Below, piece after piece: positions 1-4,591 of a stretch of DNA of 64,000 nt (its first letter is position 1; the number at the start of each line of letters is the position of its first letter). A model generated the notes under the pieces. The model had not been told where the DNA came from. It searched no databases and saw only the letters and a program-made list of their open reading frames with translations. Made by a program: the position numbers and the translations under genes. The DNA is from a virus. The DNA lies in the IMG/VR virus record IMGVR_UViG_3300006923_000006, positions 62,001 through 126,000 of that record; one strand, given 5' to 3'.

Positions 1-1
1 A

Positions 2-247
2 AACGGCAACAAATTTGAAGTTGTAGAAATAAAAAACAATCGTGTTCGTAGACAAATAGAAAAAATTTACGATATGCAAGAAGACGAATACTTAATGTCT
101 GTTAGGCTAGATGGTCATAATTATACATACTATATTAACGGACAGCAAATTGGTTCTTGTTTTATTACTACTCAGTTACCTTTTAAAATTGGAATAATGG
201 CTGCAAGACTCTGTGAAATCAGAAATTTTGTAGCTGTTCAGGATTAA
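2..247 (+). CDS. C-terminal fragment of a lectin-fold (LamG/ConA-like) protein
   Basis: The reading frame is open from the window edge to a TAA at 245-247, giving the last 81 residues of a protein whose start lies outside. The fragment has the alternating beta-strand pattern of concanavalin/laminin-G jelly-roll domains, including 'YINGQQIGS' followed by 'FKIGIMAARLCEI', which is how such domains usually end. In phages these domains occur in tail or other carbohydrate-binding proteins. The fold assignment is inference from pattern; the protein family cannot be named from the fragment. Confidence 0.55.
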   Translation, partial: NGNKFEVVEIKNNRVRRQIEKIYDMQEDEYLMSVRLDGHNYTYYINGQQIGSCFITTQLPFKIGIMAARLCEIRNFVAVQD

Positions 248-265
248 ACAGGATAAATATCAAAC

Positions 266-667
266 ATGGGTAAACACAACAAAACAATAGCTTTAGATTT
301 AGATGCAACCATTGCTCAATATAATGGATTTAAGATTAACGGAAGATTTAATATTGGAGACCCAATTCCTGGTGCAAGAGAATTTGTAAAAACATTAAGG
401 AAAAAATATAGTATTTTGATTTACACATGTCGTTGTAATGTGTCTAGCAGCCGGGATTCGCAACAACATTCAGACCCTGCTAAGTTTCTTCAGGAAATTG
501 TTCAGGAATGGCTTGACAAACACGGAATTCCATACGATAATGTATACGTAGGACAAGGGAAACCACACGCGAATTATTTTATTGACGACCGTGGGGTGCG
601 GTGTAATCACAAGGAAGACCCCAATGCCTACGAGAATATTTTGAACTTTATTTTAGGAGATAAGTAA
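266..667 (+). CDS. HAD-superfamily phosphatase-like protein
   Basis: A 133-residue protein with HAD motifs: motif I D11-L-D13-A-T15 near the N-terminus, a Thr at the end of a hydrophobic strand (IYT54) as motif II, a possible motif III lysine at K99, and FID107-D108 as motif IV. It has no large cap domain, as in small phage HAD hydrolases that act on phosphates of nucleic acid ends or small molecules. The first motif is DLDAT rather than the usual DLDGT; both aspartates remain, so activity is plausible. It is followed by a gene that starts on its stop codon (TAATG). The substrate is unknown. Confidence 0.7.
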   Translation: MGKHNKTIALDLDATIAQYNGFKINGRFNIGDPIPGAREFVKTLRKKYSILIYTCRCNVSSSRDSQQHSDPAKFLQEIVQEWLDKHGIPYDNVYVGQGKPHANYFIDDRGVRCNHKEDPNAYENILNFILGDK

Positions 668-771
668 TGTGCTGTGGTCCTAAAATTCCGCAATTAATTG
701 ACGTTGTTTTAATTCCATATTTCTTCTTGAAGTTCTGTTGTAAAGAATATTGGAATAAGGAAAGATACTGA
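667..771 (+). CDS. Small hypothetical protein (34 aa)
   Basis: ATG at 667 overlaps the TAA of the HAD gene (TAATG), the usual arrangement for translational coupling in this genome. The product is cysteine-rich at its start (MCCGPK) and has a hydrophobic centre (DVVLIPYFFLKF), so it might associate with a membrane. I recognise no family. It ends 10 nt before the tRNA-Arg gene. The evidence is position and overlap only. Confidence 0.4.
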   Translation: MCCGPKIPQLIDVVLIPYFFLKFCCKEYWNKERY

Positions 772-781
772 TTAAAAATCA

Positions 782-852
782 GGACCATGAGTGTGATAGA
801 AGCACAATTCTCTTCTAAAGAATTAGAACTGGAGCGTAACCAGTATGGTCTA
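782..852 (+). tRNA. tRNA-Arg (anticodon TCT)
   Basis: A full cloverleaf can be drawn. Acceptor 782-788 pairs with 845-851 (one G-U), the D stem is 791-794/802-805, and the anticodon stem 807-811/819-823 is perfectly paired around a 7-nt loop with anticodon TCT at 814-816. The T stem 828-832/840-844 is perfect. The T loop is unusual (AGCGTAA instead of TTCRANY). No CCA is encoded. It reads AGA, a frequent arginine codon in this AT-rich genome. Confidence 0.8.
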
Positions 853-888
853 CTAGAGAAGTTAGAGTCCTCGCCATAAAACGGTATA

Positions 889-915
889 TTGACTAAGTAC
901 ACGTTAATATATTAT
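889..915 (+). promoter_or_regulatory. Possible promoter before tRNA-Met and sulfotransferase
   Basis: TTGACT at 889-894 and TATTAT at 910-915 resemble -35 and -10 boxes, but the 15-nt spacing is short. This 853-959 stretch has no gene and no other clear structure. Confidence 0.3.
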
Positions 916-959
916 TGTCACTAACAGTTATACTATCATCTTGTGATAAGGCGAGATAA

Positions 960-1028
960 GCCAAGATATGCTGGTGCAAAAGCTGCTTTCATAAGGCAGT
1001 ACTGAGGGTTCGTTTCCCTCTCTTGGCT
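960..1028 (+). tRNA. tRNA with anticodon CAT (Met, or Ile2)
   Basis: Acceptor 960-966 pairs perfectly with 1021-1027. The anticodon stem reads CTGCT/GGCAG around loop TTCATAA, giving anticodon CAT. The T arm GAGGG-TTCGTTT-CCCTC is perfect. The D stem has one mismatched pair (T-T) and then three good pairs. A G1-C72 pair argues against an initiator tRNA; elongator Met and lysidine-modified Ile2 cannot be separated by eye. No CCA is encoded. A coding gene begins only 3 nt after its 3' end. Confidence 0.85.
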
Positions 1029-1031
1029 CTT

Positions 1032-1967
1032 ATGAGACATTTATTTTTACTATCGCCCATGAAAACGGGTTCTACTATTATGTGGAAAATGCTACGCGAC
1101 TGTAGTAATGTTGCTGCAATGGAGTTAGACGAAGGTGAAAAATACTGGTGTCAATACCCACACTATCTACATCCTTGGGCACCCGTCACAGGTTGTCACG
1201 GCTTACCTACTAGGAATGTCGGTTTATACGAATCCGAATCAAGATACCCGTGGGACAGAATTAAAGAAGTATGGAACACAGCGTGGGATAAGAAAAACGA
1301 CGACAGACTTTATGTTGAAAAATCTCCACCAAATGTTTTCCGATGGGAAATGCTAGACAGAGAATTTGAAAACTGTTTCTTTATTGCGATATTAAGAAAT
1401 CCTTACTCTTGGATTGAGTCTATGATAGACCACTTTGGTAGTAAAGATAAAATAATGGCTGCTGAACATTTTGTAACAGACTGGGTAACATACACCTTGC
1501 GAGTTAAACAAGCAAAAGAAGCGTTGGGCGACCGAATGTTGATTACTCAATACGAAAATTTAGATGGTTTGCTGGATTTTGCAGAGATTGTGCCGGAAAT
1601 TTCCGAGATAAAACTTGACACCCTGGTGAACAACACGTATACTCGTATTGAACATATGACGTTGGCGAGATTGAAAATTATTTCTAAAACCTTTTTAGGT
1701 GATTGCAAGTCTTACAGACATGTCGCGTCATTACAGCAAATGCAAGAAGCGTTGTTATTTTCTAAGTACGGATTGTTGAATACAGAATACGGAACAGATA
1801 AGAGAGTTTTGCCTGTATCTCAAAAGTGGACTGGTGATTACTTGTTAAAGTATGAAAAGTTTAGAAACGACAGATTTACAGATTGGACAAACAATGGTAT
1901 GCCTGAATGGATGTTAAATTTAGGTATTTATGACAAAGTACTAGTTGATATTGTAGAAAGTTGTTAA
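1032..1967 (+). CDS. Sulfotransferase-like protein
   Basis: A 311-residue protein with the two PAPS-binding motifs of cytosolic/Stf0-type sulfotransferases: the 5'-phosphosulfate loop 'LLSPMKTGST' at residues 6-15 and the 3'-phosphate strand 'AILRNPYSW' near residues 119-127, plus an 'EKSPPN' segment (96-101). Such enzymes move sulfate from PAPS to a carbohydrate or other hydroxyl or amine. A second sulfotransferase lies at 47733 in the glycan island, so sulfated sugars are a reasonable guess for the target. The start is the ATG at 1032; an upstream in-frame TTG lies inside the tRNA. There is no ribosome-binding site: the start codon is 3 nt from the tRNA 3' end. Confidence 0.75.
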   Translation: MRHLFLLSPMKTGSTIMWKMLRDCSNVAAMELDEGEKYWCQYPHYLHPWAPVTGCHGLPTRNVGLYESESRYPWDRIKEVWNTAWDKKNDDRLYVEKSPPNVFRWEMLDREFENCFFIAILRNPYSWIESMIDHFGSKDKIMAAEHFVTDWVTYTLRVKQAKEALGDRMLITQYENLDGLLDFAEIVPEISEIKLDTLVNNTYTRIEHMTLARLKIISKTFLGDCKSYRHVASLQQMQEALLFSKYGLLNTEYGTDKRVLPVSQKWTGDYLLKYEKFRNDRFTDWTNNGMPEWMLNLGIYDKVLVDIVESC

Positions 1968-1968
1968 T

Positions 1969-2652
1969 ATGAAAGCTAAATTTTACCAAGTTGGTGGTTG
2001 TGTTCGGGACGAAATCCTTAACATTCCTTCTAAAGATGTTGACTACTCTGTTGAGTGTATGTCTTTTAACCATATGCGAGAATCTATTTTAGGACGTAAT
2101 GGTGAAATCTTTTTGGAAACTCCAGAATACTTTACTATTCGTGCTAAAGTTCCTGGTTTGGGTGCATGTGACTTTGTTATGTGTCGAAAAGACGGAGACT
2201 ACTCGGACGGTAGACGACCAGATAAAGTAATTCATGGTACTCTTCTCGATGACTTAAAACGAAGAGACTTTACGATGAATGCAATTGCTAAATGTGAGCA
2301 GGGTAATTTGATTGACCCTTTTAATGGTAAAAACGACATTGAACGTGGTGAAATTTGCCCTGTTGGGAATGCAAAAGACAGGTTTTGTGAAGACTCGCTA
2401 CGTATGATTCGTGCTATTCGATTTAGCATTACCAAAAACATGAATATGAACCCAGAAATTGTGCAGTGTCTGTTTAATTCTGAGTTGATTGCAAAATTAA
2501 AAAATGTTTCTGGTGAAAGAATTCGCGAAGAACTCCGAAAGTGTTTTAAGTTTAACACGATGAAAACGTTAGAAATGTTGCGGGATTTTCCAGAACTTTC
2601 TAATGCTATTTTTGAATGTGGTCTGTGGTTAGAGCCTACATTTAAAAGTTAG
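1969..2652 (+). CDS. cca: CCA-adding tRNA nucleotidyltransferase
   Basis: A 227-residue member of the polymerase-beta-like tRNA nucleotidyltransferase / poly(A) polymerase family. It shows VGG(8-10)...R13, catalytic D23-V-D25, the 'RRDFTMNAIA' motif (98-107) with 'DPFNG' after it, and the head-domain signature ED-S-LRMIRAIRF (141-152). These enzymes add or repair the 3'-CCA of tRNAs. It is much shorter than cellular enzymes (about 400 aa), lacking most of the C-terminal body and tail. None of the nearby tRNA genes encodes CCA, which fits a role in finishing phage tRNAs or repairing damaged host tRNAs. It starts one base after the preceding stop. Confidence 0.85.
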   Translation: MKAKFYQVGGCVRDEILNIPSKDVDYSVECMSFNHMRESILGRNGEIFLETPEYFTIRAKVPGLGACDFVMCRKDGDYSDGRRPDKVIHGTLLDDLKRRDFTMNAIAKCEQGNLIDPFNGKNDIERGEICPVGNAKDRFCEDSLRMIRAIRFSITKNMNMNPEIVQCLFNSELIAKLKNVSGERIREELRKCFKFNTMKTLEMLRDFPELSNAIFECGLWLEPTFKS

Positions 2653-2655
2653 GAT

Positions 2656-2725
2656 GGGGCGGGTGGTGGTTCCACAGTTAAGGCTTATATCCATGACTTC
2701 CTAGATTCAATTTCTAGTCGCCCTA
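2656..2725 (+). tRNA. Irregular tRNA, possibly tRNA-Ile (TAT)
   Basis: Acceptor 2656-2662 pairs with 2718-2724 (two G-U) and the T arm CTAGA-TTCAATT-TCTAG is perfect, so a tRNA is likely. The best anticodon arm is 2679-2683/2691-2695 with one A-A mismatch and anticodon TAT. The D arm is short: GTGG and CCAC can pair but leave almost no loop. It could be a divergent tRNA or one in decay. No CCA is encoded. Confidence 0.5.
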
Positions 2726-2740
2726 CTGAAAGGAAAAGAT

Positions 2741-3052
2741 ATGTTTAAAAATCTACTAATTTTGAGTGCGGGATTTATACTCTATTCTATGTGCGTTTAC
2801 GGGTCTTGTTTTATATCTGGTAATGGGTCAGAAGTTAAAGCTGGCGTGTCTAGTGTAGGTCACAAAATTTACGTTGATATTCCAGAGGTTAAAGATTTAC
2901 CAGTAGAGCAAGAACCAAAACTGCTAGAAGACACCGAACAGTACTCAGAAATTCCGCAACCTCAAACAGAACAGGTACAAACATACGAATACACAAAGTA
3001 TACAAGATATAGGAAAAGGTCTTGTGTTAGAAGACTACTTGGAAGACGTTAA
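2741..3052 (+). CDS. Hypothetical membrane-anchored or exported protein
   Basis: A 103-residue protein preceded by a GAAAGGA ribosome-binding site. Residues 4-22 are hydrophobic and end at 'YGSC', which is only loosely lipobox-like, so an N-terminal membrane anchor or signal peptide is likely. A proline/glutamate/glutamine-rich middle is followed by a strongly basic tail rich in Arg and Lys. No family is recognised. It sits between two tRNA genes; its stop codon is 1 nt from the tRNA-Gly. Confidence 0.5.
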   Translation: MFKNLLILSAGFILYSMCVYGSCFISGNGSEVKAGVSSVGHKIYVDIPEVKDLPVEQEPKLLEDTEQYSEIPQPQTEQVQTYEYTKYTRYRKRSCVRRLLGRR

Positions 3053-3053
3053 C

Positions 3054-3128
3054 GCGAGTGTAACTCAGTCTGGCCAGAGTAACTGACTTCCAATCAGACG
3101 GTCGCAGGTTCAAATCCTGTTACTCGCA
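3054..3128 (+). tRNA. tRNA-Gly (anticodon TCC)
   Basis: Acceptor GCGAGTG/TACTCGC (one G-U), D stem ACTC/GAGT with a GG-containing loop, anticodon stem with four pairs around CTTCCAA (anticodon TCC at 3089-3091), and T arm GCAGG-TTCAAAT-CCTGT. One mismatch sits at the base of the anticodon stem. No CCA is encoded. Confidence 0.88.
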
Positions 3129-3132
3129 AAAA

Positions 3133-3222
3133 ATGGTAAAAACAGAAATAAAAAAATGCGACGTTCTTTGTGCTAACTGTCATTTTAAACATCATTACAA
3201 CGAAAAAGAGAAGGAAGACTAA
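3133..3222 (+). CDS. Tiny HNH-like zinc-knuckle protein or remnant (29 aa)
   Basis: A 29-codon frame begins 4 nt after the tRNA-Gly and contains 'CDVLCANCHFKHHY', the CxxCH...H signature seen near the end of many HNH nucleases. On its own it is far too short for a nuclease, so it may be a leftover tail of a homing endonuclease or a miniature zinc protein. It lacks a ribosome-binding site, and its 3' end overlaps the irregular tRNA-Cys. Confidence 0.35.
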   Translation: MVKTEIKKCDVLCANCHFKHHYNEKEKED

Positions 3223-3286
3223 ATCTTCAGGGCGGAGAGAGAAATTGCAAATTTCTTGTCAGACGGTTCGACTCCGTTCCTTCTTT
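3208..3286 (+). tRNA. Probable tRNA-Cys (anticodon GCA) with irregular 5' half
   Basis: The 3' half is convincing: anticodon stem AGAAA/TTTCT around TTGCAAA (anticodon GCA at 3247-3249), T arm GACGG-TTCGACT-CCGTT, acceptor strand CCTTCTT and U73, the normal Cys discriminator. The matching 5' acceptor strand GAGAAGG is at 3208-3214, but then 25 nt instead of about 20 separate it from the anticodon stem, and the D arm (TCTT/GAGA at best) sits off register. The 5' boundary is therefore uncertain. Confidence 0.5.
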
Positions 3287-3293
3287 CTGTCGT

Positions 3294-3356
3294 GCGGTTG
3301 TGGTATTATGGGACATTGCCGATGTTCAGACCGGAGTTCGATTCTCCGCAGCCGCA
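3294..3356 (+). tRNA. Shortened tRNA-Gly-like gene (anticodon GCC)
   Basis: Acceptor GCGGTTG/CAGCCGC, T arm CGGAG-TTCGATT-CTCCG and an anticodon arm GGACA-TTGCCGA-TGTTC all pair, but only 10 nt separate the acceptor from the anticodon stem, so there is no room for a D arm. The total is 63 nt. The stretch TGGTATTATGG looks like the start of a normal D arm, which suggests a deletion of about 10 nt. It may be a D-armless tRNA or a tRNA pseudogene. Confidence 0.45.
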
Positions 3357-3411
3357 CTGAAAGTCGCAATTATAATTGTAAACAATTGGAAAAACTAAAG
3401 GAGAAAGTTTA

Positions 3412-3942
3412 ATGGGAATGGTGAATGTTCGTACATTAGTCGCTGGTGATACTTTTGTACATAACGAAAAAGAATGGACAGTAAAACCGTCTGGTAGAGC
3501 TACTACAGAAGATGGCGATATGCTTATTGTTAGGCAAGAAAGTTTTGACGTATTTGTTAAGGACGATGTTATTAGCAAAGAAGACCCCTACGCAAGCGTA
3601 GAAAAAGACGAAAAGGTTGTAGAATATACGTTTCCTGATGACAACCATTATGTCGAATCTGTTACTTTACAAGAAGGCAAAGTGTGGGCTAATCAAAAAG
3701 ACGCAGATAAAGTTCCAGAGTTTGATGAAGAAGCTGGACAAAAAGCATTAGAAGCTGTTGAAAATGGTGATTTTGTTACTGGTGAAGAACTTGAGCAAGA
3801 AGTTCAAAAAGCAGTAGAAGAAGGTTTTGCTCTAGTAGAAACTAGTGATGATTTAGACGTATCAAAAGACGATAATACCGATTCTGTAGAAGATGTAACA
3901 GAAGGAGATAGTAGTGACGAAAGCGACGAAGACGAAAATTAA
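3412..3942 (+). CDS. Hypothetical acidic protein
   Basis: A 176-residue protein whose ATG is preceded by AAAGGAG at a good distance. The first 55 residues look like a small folded domain; the rest is very acidic, ending in a run of Asp, Glu and Ser. No family is recognised. The GroES-like gene starts inside its 3' end, so the two are probably translated together. A role linked to protein folding or assembly would be guesswork. Confidence 0.55.
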   Translation: MGMVNVRTLVAGDTFVHNEKEWTVKPSGRATTEDGDMLIVRQESFDVFVKDDVISKEDPYASVEKDEKVVEYTFPDDNHYVESVTLQEGKVWANQKDADKVPEFDEEAGQKALEAVENGDFVTGEELEQEVQKAVEEGFALVETSDDLDVSKDDNTDSVEDVTEGDSSDESDEDEN

Positions 3943-4216
3943 TCCAATGTCTGATTATGTAGCTGTTAAAATTGATACAGCAGAAACACATACTCCTGGT
4001 GGATTGGCCTTGCCTGCTAGTTCTCAAGACAAACCTCAAGTTGGAACAGTAGTTGCTATTGGTCCTGGTGCGTTACACGATGGAAAACGCGGGAATATGC
4101 AAGTTTGCGTAAAAGACAGAGTGTATGTTAATAAATACTCTGGTAATGAAGTAGAAGTTAATAATGAGACATTGCTTATTATCAGACAAAACGATATTTT
4201 GTTAAGCTTGTCTTAA
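3914..4216 (+). CDS. GroES-like co-chaperonin
   Basis: A 100-residue protein with the GroES/Cpn10 pattern: 'INPMSDYVAVKI' matches the family's 'IRPLHDRVxVK' start, a Gly-rich mobile-loop region ('THTPGGLALP') follows, then 'GTVVAIGPG', 'VKDRVYVNKYSG' and a C-terminal 'LIIRQNDIL'. Family members cap the host GroEL chamber; phage versions such as T4 gp31 help fold capsid proteins. The GTG start at 3914 is chosen because AAGGAG lies 6 nt upstream and because starting at the later ATG (3948) would remove the first beta strand. It overlaps the preceding gene by 29 nt. No GroEL gene is present here. Confidence 0.82.
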   Translation: MTKATKTKINPMSDYVAVKIDTAETHTPGGLALPASSQDKPQVGTVVAIGPGALHDGKRGNMQVCVKDRVYVNKYSGNEVEVNNETLLIIRQNDILLSLS

Positions 4217-4223
4217 CTCGGCT

Positions 4224-4292
4224 GCTGGTGCGTCGTGGCGGCGACTTGTTCTTGTAAAACGAGTTTTTAGGATTCGATTTTCTACACCAGCT
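4224..4292 (+). tRNA. tRNA-Thr (anticodon TGT)
   Basis: Acceptor GCTGGTG/CACCAGC is perfect. The D stem is TCGT/GCGA with a very small GGCG loop; the anticodon stem TTGTT/AACGA encloses CTTGTAA (anticodon TGT at 4253-4255); the T arm is TAGGA-TTCGATT-TTCTA. No CCA is encoded. It starts 7 nt after the GroES-like gene and is followed by a terminator. Confidence 0.82.
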
Positions 4293-4296
4293 TTTC

Positions 4297-4327
4297 CTAA
4301 AAAATTGGTATTTTATCAATTTTTTAG
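4297..4327 (+). terminator. Palindromic hairpin terminator after tRNA-Thr
   Basis: CTAAAAAATTG and CAATTTTTTAG form an 11-bp perfect stem around a 9-nt AT loop. It ends exactly where the -35 box of the next promoter begins, so it separates the upstream operon from the noncoding RNA/Ro60 locus. Confidence 0.65.
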
Positions 4328-4356
4328 TTGTCAAACCGGCAAAAACCGTGTATACT
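4328..4356 (+). promoter_or_regulatory. Strong sigma70-type promoter of the ncRNA/Ro60 locus
   Basis: TTGTCA (4328-4333), a 17-nt spacer and TATACT (4351-4356). The spacer carries ACCGGCAAAAACCG, closely matching the spacer of the promoter at 49913. The transcription start is expected near 4362. Confidence 0.8.
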
Positions 4357-4364
4357 TTATTAGA

Positions 4365-4467
4365 GCAGTGAGGCAACGGGTTACTTCTCGAATTAGAAAC
4401 CAACACCCATGCCAATGTACTCTCATTTTATAGAAAAAATTAGGCAGTGAACGAAACGGGTTACTTC
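4365..4467 (+). repeat. Two direct repeats inside the candidate ncRNA
   Basis: GCAGTGA followed by a 3-4 nt variable piece and AACGGGTTACTTC occurs at 4365-4387 and again at 4444-4467, 79 nt apart. The constant parts are identical over 20 positions. I saw no third copy elsewhere in the window. Confidence 0.85.
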
Positions 4468-4524
4468 AAAATTTTACCTTTTTAAGACCAAACCCTTTCA
4501 TTAATTCTCCTATTTTTATAGTAT

Positions 4525-4570
4525 GAGGGTTTACAACCAGATATTTCTGGTCTGTAGCCCTCTTTTTTTA
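4525..4570 (+). terminator. Intrinsic terminator ending the candidate ncRNA
   Basis: GAGGGTT pairs with its complement ending CCCTC, enclosing a second 6-bp stem ACCAGA/TCTGGT with a TATT loop; seven T residues follow (4563-4569). The Ro60 ribosome-binding site begins 11 nt later. Confidence 0.85.
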
Positions 4571-4591
4571 TCTCTCGTAAGGAGTAGTGAA

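Larger units (their letters stand above)
4362..4570 (+). ncRNA. Candidate Y-like noncoding RNA upstream of the Ro60 gene
   Basis: About 205 nt lie between a strong promoter and a strong terminator, with no open frame of note, directly upstream of a Ro60 gene. It contains two copies of a 23-24 nt element (4365-4387 and 4444-4467). After each copy a complementary segment allows GGT...TTCT or CTT to pair with AGAAACC or AAGACC, so both copies can form similar bulged stems. In Deinococcus, Y RNA is encoded next to the Ro60 orthologue; that synteny is the main reason for the proposal. I do not find an exact copy of the bacterial Y RNA motif GNCGAAN0-1G; AACGAAACG at 4450-4458 is only close. It could instead be the leader of the Ro60 mRNA. 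Confidence 0.55.

Noticed and set aside
787-879. A 30-codon open frame after the small HAD-adjacent gene
   Set aside because: It lies across the tRNA-Arg cloverleaf (782-852); the frame is explained by the tRNA sequence, and its would-be ribosome-binding site is part of the acceptor stem.
1023-1031. Upstream TTG as start of the sulfotransferase
   Set aside because: It is inside the acceptor strand of tRNA-Met, and ATG 1032 already includes the whole P-loop.
4365-4467. CRISPR array
   Set aside because: Only two repeats with an internal variable part, spacing of 79 nt, no cas genes, and a better explanation as modules of one RNA.
4523-4591. N-terminal extension of the Ro60 protein from ATG 4523
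   Set aside because: The extension would be encoded by the terminator hairpin and its T-run; ATG 4592 has a strong ribosome-binding site.
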